This document shows, one piece after another, positions 1 through 10,488 of a stretch of 64,000 bases of DNA. The stretch spans positions 62,001 to 126,000 of the forward strand of contig WACJ01000432.1 in NCBI GenBank assembly GCA_008973525.1. Reading direction: 5' to 3'. Made by a program: the position numbers and the translations under genes. The notes beneath the pieces were generated by a model. It saw only the letters and a program-made list of their open reading frames with translations. It ran no database searches and was not told the DNA's origin. The DNA comes from Stenopsyche tienmushanensis (Eukaryota; Arthropoda; Insecta; Trichoptera; Stenopsychidae). Each line of letters starts with the position of its first letter. Positions within the stretch are counted from its first letter, which is position 1.

Positions 1-14
1 AACCTAGTAAATAT

Positions 15-135
15 TATAAAAACGGTCTGAGTCAACATGTGCAACTCTCGACCGGGTCGGTATTCTGCGCTTTGCGCCCCAAGTCCAGTTGCGTCCGTGG
101 CGAGCGCCTGCTTTGCCACCCCTTTGTAACGGCCT
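15..135 (-). repeat. Dispersed repeat, inverted partner of 1200-1325
   Basis: The reverse complement of this stretch closely matches 1200-1325, sharing the cores GGGGCGCAA and AATACCGACC or its close variant. The two copies face each other, so they are not the outer ends of one element. A 79-codon open frame here is part of the repeat and has no recognisable protein. The sequence resembles the end of a DNA transposon, but I cannot name the family. Confidence 0.6.
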
Positions 136-205
136 TGTTGAATCTTGTATAGGCACTATAGGGCTAATTGATATGAACGTCATAAAAGACTCTAACCAGC
201 AATCG

Positions 206-224
206 ATGTCTGTGTGTGTGTGTG
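206..224. repeat. TG microsatellite
   Basis: A short uninterrupted TG/GT dinucleotide run lies between the repeat at 15-135 and AT-rich non-coding DNA. The stretch from here to about 950 shows no coding potential. It contains AT-rich runs such as the TTTATT-rich block near 510-535. Confidence 0.8.
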
Positions 225-954
225 CATACGTAGCATAAAGCAAACGCTACACCAGAAGCAAACCCATTTTATTATATATTACACAACACAATGCAATATT
301 TTAGCTAACAAATCCCGTTACAATATTGAAAAAATAAACGCATAAAATCAACTTTTCCTGGGAGCTAAGAGGTTTCAGTTGTTCCGTGTGAGACGCACAC
401 ATTTTTATACAGTTTTAGGATAGATGAATTAAAACTGCATAGACAAATAGTATAATATATATTTCATCATTATTAATATAGTGCAGTCTATTGCAGGACT
501 AGGGTTTTTAATTTTATTTATTATTTATTTTATTTGTGAACGCTATCCACCTGGATGAGCTTTCGCAGCCATCTTAATAGGGGATGTTTCTGAGAAACGC
601 TCCAGCCCTTACAATGGTGTCTCCTTGTACTTTTGTACCATATTTCAAAATTATACAAAATGGAACGTTGCGCAAATCTTTCAACTGCCATTTTTTATCT
701 TGATGCCTTTGAGAGGCCTTTGGCGCAATTTAAGTTTGAAGTCCCCTGGACTCATTTAGTTTTTTCAACTTGGGATTTAATTTTTCCTGGAGCCGTGTAT
801 TTTAAAGGATGAGCAATAATATATTTGAGCTATTTCTTGAATCTCTTTTTTTTGAGGTGGCTTTTAGCGATCCCTTTTTTATGGTCCCATTACCAACCAT
901 TTTGACATGGTTTTTCATGGCATATAAATGTTTTTAAAAATGTGGTTGCCAGCC

Positions 955-1020
955 ACATCTCCTGTGGGATTCGAACCCAAGATGATTGGGTTACGAGTCC
1001 AACCGCTTAACGCGAGACTA
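955..1020 (-). repeat. tRNA-derived SINE head (tRNA-Thr-like)
   Basis: Read on the minus strand, the segment contains a B-box-like GGTTCGAATCC, an anticodon-type loop CTCGTAA, and a degenerate A box. It therefore resembles a tRNA body. The 5' and 3' flanks do not form a 7-bp acceptor stem, and the T stem has a terminal mismatch, so it is not a functional tRNA. A related copy lies at 32268-32332. Two diverged copies in one window fit a tRNA-derived SINE family. Confidence 0.55.
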
Positions 1021-1199
1021 CCTACAGATACATCCCCATGCATGAATCCCTTGATGGATCAAAAACTTTTTGAGTTTCATGGTGCATACCTTCTGCGCCT
1101 ATAGTTAAATCCGCTACTGAATTTATGCGAAGATTTAACTACATTTTAATAAAAATGGTTAAGATACAAATTAAAGAGTGTTCAACAATTGAGAACCTT

Positions 1200-1325
1200 A
1201 CAGCCAGGGTCGTAACTAGGGCATGGCAAAACAGGCGCCTGCCACGGGCGCAACTGGGCTTGGGGCGCAAAACGCAGGATACCGACCTGATTGAGAGAGT
1301 TGAACGTAGTTATTATTTTACTTGA
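1200..1325 (+). repeat. Dispersed repeat, inverted partner of 15-135
   Basis: This is the plus-orientation copy of the repeat at 15-135. It starts near CAGGGTCGTAACTAGG, contains GCGCCTGCCACGGGCGC, and runs to the TTATTTTAC tract. The open frame over it (66 codons) is the repeat itself, and no product is recognised. The composition is clearly more GC-rich than the flanks, consistent with an inserted element. Confidence 0.6.
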
Positions 1326-1774
1326 CCATTCTACTCTAAATGAATTAACGCGTTAATTGACATAGCAGTAATATGGAGTCATTTTCGGTATCTTGCATGG
1401 GGTTCCTCTGCGTCTTCGTTTGCAGATAATACTTGCTTATTGCGCCAGATAAATCTGCATATCGACTTCAAATCTTATCTTATCCAAATATAATACAAGA
1501 AAAATATAACAGGATCCTCTGTCATTATAAAAAGGTTGAAAACAAATACTTTTCATTACGCCACTGGACAGATAATCGATGTCATTGATTCAAAACAATA
1601 TGAAATAATAATTGGTTAGCGATGCTTTATATTCACTTTTACGGATCAGTGTTCCAGACGAGGCGCACAAAAATTTTGTTCGCCCCGATTAGTCTTTTTC
1701 GGACATCCGAAAGAAAGACTTTCGGCGCTCGTTGTATAATTTCCTTACATTGCTTCGTCAGCGCCAGTAAGCCC

Positions 1775-1835
1775 CTCGGCCAGTGCGCCCCCGACCAGTG
1801 TGCTCTTCGGCCAATGCGCCCTTGTCTCATTTTCG
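1775..1835. repeat. Short degenerate tandem repeat
   Basis: Three imperfect copies of a roughly 17-bp unit based on CGGCCAGTGCGCCC follow one another. They give locally GC-rich sequence in an AT-rich region. Short open frames on both strands cross it and look like consequences of composition. The surrounding 1330-2600 shows nothing else that I can identify. Confidence 0.5.
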
Positions 1836-2618
1836 TCCATACAAAAATGCTTTGATAACCTCTTAATTATACACGAGAGAAAAATCTGACTGCGGGAAGG
1901 ACGCCATCCCACAGTCAAGGCTATCTGACGACTCCTCTATACTCCCGCTTCCTACGCGTCACCACCTAACCGGCAACGGTGCACATACAAGAATCAATCC
2001 TGTAGTTTTTACAGATGCAATATAAATACGTCTTTGTGCTCAAATCTTCCCTTCTTGAACGATTCGTGTCATCGAAGAACTTGTGATATGGACAAGCAAT
2101 GACTCCCAAAGGCCTGCTGAATTAATAGAAACGATTCGGTGACGGACTTTTCAAGTTAAACGCAAAATTTGATAGCTATCCATTTTGTCGTGTAACATTG
2201 CCTCAAAAAGAGATTCATGGGAACGCACACCCTGACTCTCCGACAACTCGGACGCGACTTTTAAAGGGTGCGTTTTAAAGCTAACGCTGCCCTCAATCTA
2301 ACCCAGAAAATTATAACGAGCTGTGGTGTATCGTCGCGTCTGAAAAAAAATTAACGCTATTTAAGACTACATGAAATGACGTCCTCCATGAAAGGATCGT
2401 TAACCCTATCGGACCGGAAATCGTGAGACAGAGACGGGTGTATTGTGTCTCATCATACACTCGTGCATCGATGGCAAAGTCATGCTGTAAAGGTGCCCCT
2501 ACACGTCTAAACATTCTCAATATATTTTTATAGAAACTCGTATATGTTCATACTTAGTATTCAACAAAAAATCGTAATCTAAATAATCTTTTAACCATCA
2601 TCAAATGTAGATAAAAAT

Positions 2619-2803
2619 GAAATCGCTATCGTCGGATAAGCTATTAAGCTCTTTCAACAAAAATAAGACGACTTTCATCCGTGTTGTCTTGAGAGCAGGC
2701 GTTTGTTTTGATTACTAAGATAGTCGCATCTTTCTTATCGTTGACTAATTTTGTTATTCCCCTTGACTGTTCTGGAGTGGCGTCATTACCCGAGTATCAC
2801 CAC
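2619..2803 (+). repeat. Copy of a MITE interior, matching 51578-51763
   Basis: About 185 bp align in direct orientation with 51578-51763, from a GAAATYGCTATCGTCGGATA start to the CGAGTATCACCAC end, at an estimated 85-90% identity by eye. The 51-kb copy lies inside a TTAA-flanked piggyBac-type MITE (51486-51893). This copy lacks the terminal CACATTGTATG repeats, so it is a fragment or part of a related longer element. Confidence 0.75.
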
Positions 2804-2929
2804 ATTAATAGGCAAAAATAGCCGAACAGCAGAAAGGATACACCATGCAAATTGAACATTAAAAAATATTCCGAAGAAATTAAGGAATATTGTGTGCTAT
2901 CAACAGCGTTATGGTTCATTTATTGAGCC

Positions 2930-3330
2930 TGGTTCATTATCAAGCTTGTTTTTTGTGTGAAAAGTGAATTTATATTAGAGCGTAGCGTGTATGTTCTCCG
3001 GTGTGAAAGGGTTAATCCAAATACTTCCTGTGCGAGGATCCTCATCTTCGGGATAATATTGATTAAATTTTAGTACCAATGCCTTCAAGTGTTGACTTAT
3101 TGCATTTAAAACACATTTCCTGTCGACGTCGGCAGCAATTAAAAATTCTTGCAAAAGTGGAAACATTTCTAAATCGCTGTACGCGACAATCGCAAAGAAC
3201 CAGCTTCTTTTTAAATGCATCGATCTTATTTCTCAGTTTAAAAATATTTGTACAAAATCCCTATCGAATGCCGAGTTTCTTTCTCTCATAAAATGTTTTG
3301 AGTGATAAGGATGATGCTTGTGTCTTGAAT
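2930..3330 (-). pseudogene. hAT transposase fragment (ZBED5/FAM200/SCAND3-like)
   Basis: The minus strand encodes a relic. It reads through an LRNKIDAFKKKL-like segment in one frame, then FPLLQEFLIAADVD, HLKALVLKFNQYYPEDEDP and WINPF in another. This order (a K-rich kinase-like segment, F/P-LxxFL, then HL..L...F..YFP, then WI.NPF) is characteristic of hAT transposases of the ZBED5/FAM200/SCAND3 group just before the C-terminal dimerisation region. A frameshift separates the two parts and no complete frame exists, so this is a dead fragment. The family assignment rests on motif order only. Confidence 0.6.
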
Positions 3331-3428
3331 GATGAAGCTAAATGATGATGTTTGGCTACTTCAGCCCTTTATATTTCAAAGAAAAGTGGGAATTTGAATA
3401 TTTTTGCTATGAAAGAAAGGATCAAACA

Positions 3429-5141
3429 TTTTTTTTTAGTCATTACCGCATGAAATATCCGAGCTATAAGCTGATGCCAATAGAAGGTCGCCATCAGGTT
3501 TTGCTGCTGGCGGGAATTATAAAAGTCACAATTTTTATTTAAAATCAATACAATATTTTAGTTTTATTAATAATATATATCTTAAAAATATGAGGCCAGT
3601 TTTGATTCAAAAATTATACGTTTTAGAAGCGTTTAAGCAAAATGGTACGATTTTTTAGCACCTTTCTTGCAATAAAAAACACACTTTAAACAATAACATC
3701 ATCTCAGAATTAGTCTCATGTCAATTATAATTAAGTATTAAATATTTATACAAATATTTTTATGAATTGGTCAAAGGCTTTTTGAATTAGAGTTCCCGCC
3801 AGTTAAAAACGTTGTTTTGAGAATAATGCGATTGAAAATAAAATTACCGAAAACGAGAAATTTAAGACGGTAATAAATGGTATAAACTACCTAGCGGTTA
3901 ATCAGCTATTCCAGAACCATATAGCAACCTTTCTTCTTCTTTATACGCATAATTTTGAGCTAGCATCTCTTCTTTTGAAGCTTACTTGGTCTCCGTTGAT
4001 CCATTTTGTCATGCATAATTGAAGTTCTGCGAGCTAACAACTACATTTAGCTCGTTTATAATCAATATAAGTGCTAAATTCCCTTCATTGAATAAGACAA
4101 AAGCCAAAAATGCTATAACCTCGATTACTTTTAGGCCAGAATGCTTTGGAGCCAATCGCCAAATATCGAGTTGAAACTTTCGTTTGCATTTTGTGTAATT
4201 CATCTCTCGTTAAATCTTATATATATTGGAAAAAAATCTTTTTGAAAGTCGGGGTGCAATGGAGAAAAGTGCGCTTCAGGTTCCATTTCAAGCGTTTTAG
4301 ATTTTTTTGCTGGCACTTGCATCTTCACTAAACCTTGATTGACTCTTGGTGTGTCGATTTTCGTGGAAGGACCTTTTTTTCTTTTTGTGCGCAAGGAGGA
4401 AAAATCTTTTATAGACACGTACCGAGCCCGTACTCAGCAGTAGTGTAGGAGTCTGGATATATTTACTCCTAACTCTTTATTATTACCTACGAGGTCTTTC
4501 AAAGTGAAAGACCAAGATCCAGTACCCACTAAAAAACCCCCCTTGGCCGTCTTTTTGTCGCGTCTTACAGGTCGTTAAACATAGTAAAACGCGACTCTCA
4601 GGCTCGGCGGGCCCATCGTTTCTTACCTCTTGTCGGGTAGAGGTCCCTTCTCTCGTTAGCGGTTTTATGCTACGTCCCTCTCTCGTCCTTCTTTTGGTCG
4701 ATCGCCTTGTTGGTGAGTTTTCCCATTGATCAGGAATCCATCCTCTCGATGGCAGCTCTCCGTCTCGTCCTCTCGTCTTCCTCCTTGGAGGTGATCACTT
4801 TGGCGGCGATGTTTTCCCATGCCGTCCATTCTTCTTCGCTCCTAAGCATTGGATTCATTATTCCATTCTTACATACGCTTCCTTCCTCTGTGGAGTCGCG
4901 GAGGACACTCCGTTCCTCTTCCCAAGCTTCGCATTCTAACATCGTATGTTCCGTGGAAGGACCTGTCACTGTTGACTACGTCAATCTGTGGTATCCTGTT
5001 TTCCTTTCGGATAAGATTATATTTTGACTTCTAACTTTCAACACATGCTAGGAAGGCCAAAACTAAACTGATGCTAACCCGATGTCGAAATGATACCAAC
5101 GCTTTTAGTACCTTCTATCTAAGACCTCTTTTCTAAGAATT
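3429..5141. repeat. Large dispersed repeat, copy A (unclassified element)
   Basis: This segment aligns collinearly and in the same orientation with 30558-31941, from TTTTTTTAGTCATT to CTCTTTTCTAAGAA. The two copies differ by two insertions: copy A carries a LINE piece at 4375-4951, and copy B carries a MITE at 30904-31160. On the minus strand both copies keep a related broken frame, with TKIDTPRVNQGLVKMQVP in A (near 4310-4360) and a near-identical segment in B. That suggests a decayed coding element. I recognise no transposase or RT motif in it. Confidence 0.7.
4362..4964 (-). mobile_element. 5'-truncated R1-like LINE insertion with 13-bp TSD
   Basis: The 13-bp sequence CGTGGAAGGACCT flanks the insert at 4362-4374 and 4952-4964. 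The 577-bp insert begins with a poly(T) tract on the plus strand, so the poly(A) end is on the minus strand. The minus strand encodes HTMLECEAWEEERSVL followed by W..AAKVITSKEEDERTRRR, which matches the end of ORF2 in R1-clade non-LTR retrotransposons (Cys/His motif, then a charged tail). The related repeat at 30558-31941 has a single GTGGAAAGACCT and no insert, so it serves as the empty site. This is a clear target-primed insertion. Confidence 0.85.
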
Positions 5142-5429
5142 TACAAATAAGAACGACTGTTGAAATCTCCCTCTTCTTTCATTTCCTTCTTTTTTCCCGT
5201 AGTACAGGGGTATAGAGCTAGGTAATGAATAAGGGTTTACTGTGCGACTCTATCACCACCAATCGTGTGCTCCAGCACCGGTTTTTGTTGTTCATCACCA
5301 TGTTCATCCTAATCAAAATTTGTTGCATATTATTTTGCATATCAATCATATTTCGTAATAATGGATTGCTTCCCTTTTTTAATATCATGCGCTTATAATA
5401 ATATCGCTTAATTTTCATTTTTATTATAA

Positions 5430-5600
5430 AACTCCCACATTGTCCATTTTTGCAAATGGACAGTTTTACTATTTAAATAATCGGTGCCGCGACGACACAT
5501 TAGGCATTCTATCGCGTCATTTGTATCGCTACATTTCCATCATGTAACTTCTCGAGAGCAGTCCCTAAGGAATCCTCGACTTTCATACTCTCCTAATGTG
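5430..5600 (+). repeat. Dispersed repeat matching 28070-28240
   Basis: The order TGTCCATTTTTGCAAATGGACA, then TTTAAATA.TCG, then a GC-rich patch, then ATTTCCATCAT.TAACTTCTCGAG is preserved in direct orientation at 28070-28240. The upstream sequence TATCAATCATATTTCGTAAT (near 5340) recurs near 30450 as a variant. No coding motif or clear terminus is visible, so the element type is unknown. Confidence 0.6.
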
Positions 5601-5859
5601 TTCGTGTGTTGCTATAAAATTAAATCTATAAAAAAGAACACCCTGAAGAATAATCGTTTGGATTACAAGAAGAACTTCCCTGCTTCAACAACACTTAACA
5701 CACAACAAGGATATTAACCTGCAACCGAAAATCAACTACTAATTGACAAGGAAAGTATGAATAATTTTTATTTGTCTAGATTTACGTACACATATAATGA
5801 ATCATTTTTTATTTCAAAAAATCAATGATCGATTTTGGCTTTAAACTAGCTCTTCTTTT

Positions 5860-6720
5860 AGATTATGCTACATCGTGAATACTCTTAAGATATATAAGTT
5901 GTCCTGAATTACAGTCTTTTCGGTTCTCAAGTCATTTCATGGCGACATATAAACACTGAAAAGCTTCAGAATGTGTAGGACCAATATTTATCCCCTCGCA
6001 AATTTCTTCTACGTCTTCTCGATCTTGTTCTTTTGAGGCAGATATTTCTTTAATTATTTCCTCATCTTTCAAAATTTGGAATCAAAGATCGTTTGCATCA
6101 TAATTTAAACACTTGTTTACATCTTCTTCGTTGCATTCAGCACATATGGAAATGTTTGATATTGCTTCCGAAATGTCTCCTATATCAGGTTCTACCGCAT
6201 TATTGGAACTTACTGAAGGTCTTTTCTAAATTTTATTTCATGATTTTTTCAAAGTTGACATATTTAAAGAATTCCATTTATCTGCTGCGATGTAGCAAAA
6301 ATCTTTTAAATGTATTTTCTTTTAGAAACATAAATGTTTCTTCATTATTTTAGTCTGCTAACAATAATTGTCGAAGCATCTGATTTCTATATAAGCATTT
6401 GAATGTTTCTATTACACTCTGATCCATCGGTTGTATTACTGACGCGTCTAGTAATAATAATGCTTTTCCTCTTTATTCTATGGAGTTTTGATATGCTTTC
6501 ACTTCTGGTATGAACTGTTTTTCATATCATCGTTTAAATACTTCAACATTCATCCATCCAGACTTTTTTCTGATGATGATATTCATCCAATGACTAGCAG
6601 TGGCAGTCTGTGTCTGACTGCTGCATTTGTACACATCATAATAGTGACACGTTCTTTACTAGTTTTGTATCCGGCAAAATATAATTTGTTCGCGCATCGT
6701 AATAGGACGTTTAATGAATA
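5860..6720 (-). pseudogene. pogo/Tigger (Jerky-like) transposase remnant
   Basis: Minus-strand frames give, in order, GYKTSKERVTIMMCTNAA, HRLPLLVIG, SLDG/WMNVEVFKR, FIPEVKAYQNS, a KALLLLD stretch, QPMDQSVIETFK.LYRNQML, AADKWNSLN and GDISEAISNIS. These are landmarks of the DDE domain and C-terminus of pogo/Tigger-type (Jerky, CENP-B-related) transposases. The motif L.LLDNAP...PPN is interrupted: the sequence jumps from LLLLD straight to QPMDQSV, so the central DDE segment is deleted. Several stops and frameshifts confirm a dead copy. Confidence 0.75.
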
Positions 6721-7343
6721 AAAGACAATGTTTAGATTACTAAAAAATTTATTATAATATGCTGGTGACTATGTGCACATTTATGAAACATCTTATAATA
6801 CAAGATGACACAATTAATAGTTACATTATATACAAATTACACGAAACACATCTAACATACTTATAAACCTAGTTTCATTGACATATATATATATATATAT
6901 TTAATCCATTTATTTATCTGTACAGAATTAAGTAGTTTGTACAATGCACATCATCAAATTATACTAACGTAGAATGATTTTGAATCATTTCATTTTACAA
7001 ATCAAAGCATGAGCATTTTCCTTTACAATCCAACATAAAATCAATGCCAGTTCAATACTATTGCCGCCATCTGATTTACGTTACAGCAACAAAAACAATA
7101 AAAGCATCGTCTAAAGTCATAATATAAATATAAATCTTTTTTACAATGTTTTCCACCTTTTCATAATAAAAATAAAATGTTTCCATAATTGAGTATTAAA
7201 ATAACTATATAATATTACATATGAACAGCTCATCGTTTCGCTATTAACGACAGTATCAGAAACAATGTGTTACATTATGTGACATAAATTGCATTACAAT
7301 AATAAAGATGATTTCAAAGATTGATTGAATATTCCCTAGTTCT

Positions 7344-7379
<36 letters not shown>

Positions 7380-10300
7380 ATTTCAGTTTTTTCTTGCTAA
7401 TGAGAATAATTATTTATTTACAATATACATACATACAAGTACGCTGCGCTGTGTGCGTGCCCGTGTAAGATGTCTCCGATTCCGGGGTGCAGTCTAATAA
7501 GGGACACGTCGTTCCATTAAAAAATAGTTTATTTTAAACTTGTATACATGGAAATAAAATCATTTCGGCAGATTAAATAACAACATAAAAATAATGGAAA
7601 ATACTAAACGCTAAACATAAATAAGACGGTTATATGTATGTACAAACTTTTCGAGATCGCTCCCGTCGATACAGAAAAAATATCTATTTTGTGCTAATTT
7701 ATATATTAAATTACACGAATTTATTATAAATCTGTAATTATGATTGCAATGTTTCCCAGCTACTAAGCAGATTATCCTGATATGACTATTTTACTTAATG
7801 CGCGGTTTTGCTATATTTTTACACCTCGTTAGTTAATACTGTATTGGCTAATACGAAGAAAAAAAAGGATTTTAGGCTCTAGACTAAGAATTTAACCGAA
7901 ACAATTCCACGAGATATTCTTCGTTCGTTTCTAATTTTTCCGCTATGAGTCGTACTCTTTAGAATGTCAGTAGTAGCAAATTTGGCACTTGTCTATTGAA
8001 TGGATGAATTTATCCGACGTCTCGGATTTAGGCGGTCTCCACGGGAGACTAATAGAGAAAGGATTTATCATGTGGCGATATAAATTACGATTCGTGACGT
8101 TCCCGCACGATTTTATCATTCGTCGGTATTTACTTCTTCAAATCCAGGATCAATTGGATATATTTTTCACAATGTTTGAACCCGAATCTCTACGGCGCGA
8201 GTCCGGGATCTAAATCGATATACCGACACTCGGTCACTGGATAAAACATTTGTAAATAATAATTACAGAATTCATATAATTTAAGCCTATCACAGTGGAT
8301 TTTCTCAGGACGTTACGACGCCACAACATTGTGACTCGTTGAATATATTTTATTTGCGATTTTTGGCCCGATTGTCATTATTTATATTTGTTGAAGTGAT
8401 ATGTGAGATTATTGAAGTAAAAAGTTTATCTTTAATATAATTTTAGAATAACTTTGTACAAGATTATTTTAATAACGCGGATTAAAATCGGAATTTAAAA
8501 TGAGGCACGATTTCAAACACAACAACTATACTAGTCGACATTGAAAATGTAATCTTTCGATGCGATAAATTTTACGCAAACGTCGTTTAATTAATGAATA
8601 ATAATCGGTTCCTGCGTTAATCGTGGGATAAAACGCCTCTCGATTATCCTACATTTAAATAGACGAGTGCCCATCAATTTAACGTCGAATGAAAACACAG
8701 TTTAAAATAATTATTGCTTCCACTTTTTTACAAGTTATATATATATGAACGTAATGGAATTGTGCACAACATGATTATCCATATATTTGGGTGGTTTTTA
8801 TATCTAATTATATAACATATATACGAAAAAAATAATATATTAAATTAAGCTGGTTAATAGTTAAAAGATCCATTTATAGGACGCTGTACTGTATAAAAAC
8901 AAAGCTTTAAGGATTCTAGAAAAATACAAAAATAAGGATTCCATTACATATAAAATTATAATCGTTAGCTTACAACACAAAAAAAAAATCAAAATTGTAA
9001 AGCGAATAAGCCTCAAGCACATTTGAGAAAATCGTTATTTTCATACTTGAGAAATTTTTATTTACAAATACTTAGAAATTACTAAAAAATATTGAATTGA
9101 TTCTACAATGTAACATAATTCAGAAAATAATATTTATATATATATTTTTTTAATTACACAGATTCTTCAGTCTTCTATACAAACAAATATTTTTGTTTAT
9201 GATCACATAAATCAACAATGTAAGCAGTTTAGCAGCCCAAATTCTTTACTCAGTATTTTTTTGATAATAACGATTTTAACGCATCGATTGTACTGTGCAG
9301 TCAATAAAATAATAAAACAACATAAATAAATACGCATAACCAGAAAAAAACATCTTGAATACTAATATTAAACTTTTAGGCACATAATAATCATAGAGAC
9401 CGTTTTTCACATATCATCACATTCATTGTTGCGTACAATATAAAATATAAATCTCACGAACGGAATCGTTTGGTGCGATGCGGGAGCTCAAACGTATAAA
9501 ATCTCGATACAATGGAAGCATGCGTTCAACGACCATACCCTCGGTATTGATCAATTTGGATTGCGATTTAAATTAACGCGTTCACAACCGACTACGTTTG
9601 CTTAATGGTGTTTCGTCGCTAATAAGAATTATTTCATACGCTCTCAATAATTTATGCATCAATAACAACTAAAACAATCATGCTTATTTTCGCGCCGACT
9701 TAAATCAAGACGTCGACGTGTACGCTTTGAGCTTACACCGATGGCATACTCCTACGAGTTTAGTCGATCCGGAAAAAATAAATACGACGACCAATCAATT
9801 CGGAGCACGTTTACCGTCGACATATATAACATTTAAATTTCATACAATAATTGACCCTTAGGAATCGCCAGTGACACCGACGATTCGTATTTAATACGAA
9901 CTTATTTTAACATACAAGGGAACTTAAAATAATTGCGACCTTCTAAAATAAATATTTTAACAAAGACATTAAACTAAACTTGACATGGAGGGGAAAAATG
10001 TTAATACACACTCACAAACATGTTTGTATTTGCTACTAGCTGACAATAGAAAATATTGCACATTGAGCACAATTTGCACTACAATTCTTAATGTGCCACA
10101 CTGCTCTTCAAAAATCAACTCAATATACAGAAAACAAGGATTTAAATATGTCCTACTACAATAATAATAGAGCGTCGTCTTATTGTTTTCAATCATTGCT
10201 CACGTAAAATAAAAGATGACATAATACTCATTCACAGCTACAAAAAGCCTGCGACAAATCGCCGGTCACATACATTGGTATTATAACACTAATATTTATC

Positions 10301-10488
10301 GCCGCATAACAATCAATTATGCATTTATATTACAAATCTAATCAATAAATGTTTACAGACACTACATTTAGTATAATCATAACATAGATAAAACATGTAT
10401 ACAATGTTCGAATTTTATTCATTTTAAATGCGCTATATCTTTAAAATTAATTTGCTTTATTGCAACGTAATTTATTTGAAAGTTATCA
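6721..10488 (-). other. AT-rich non-coding flank, probable 3'UTR/downstream region of rno
   Basis: No protein-coding exon is recognisable on either strand. Short TA microsatellites lie near 6880-6900 and 7348-7378. TTTATT, which reads AATAAA on the minus strand, occurs at 10471-10476 and 10456-10461, only 13-33 nt past the rno stop, and again many times further down. The true cleavage site cannot be chosen from sequence alone. A multi-kb 3'UTR is possible. Confidence 0.4.

Noticed and set aside
955..1020. Functional tRNA-Thr (anticodon CGT)
   Set aside because: The arms beside the tRNA-like core cannot pair as an acceptor stem, and a second degenerate copy exists, so it is scored as a SINE.
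15..1325. One ~1.3-kb transposon with 15-135 and 1200-1325 as terminal inverted repeats
   Set aside because: The apparent element ends face inward, toward each other, which is the wrong arrangement for TIRs.
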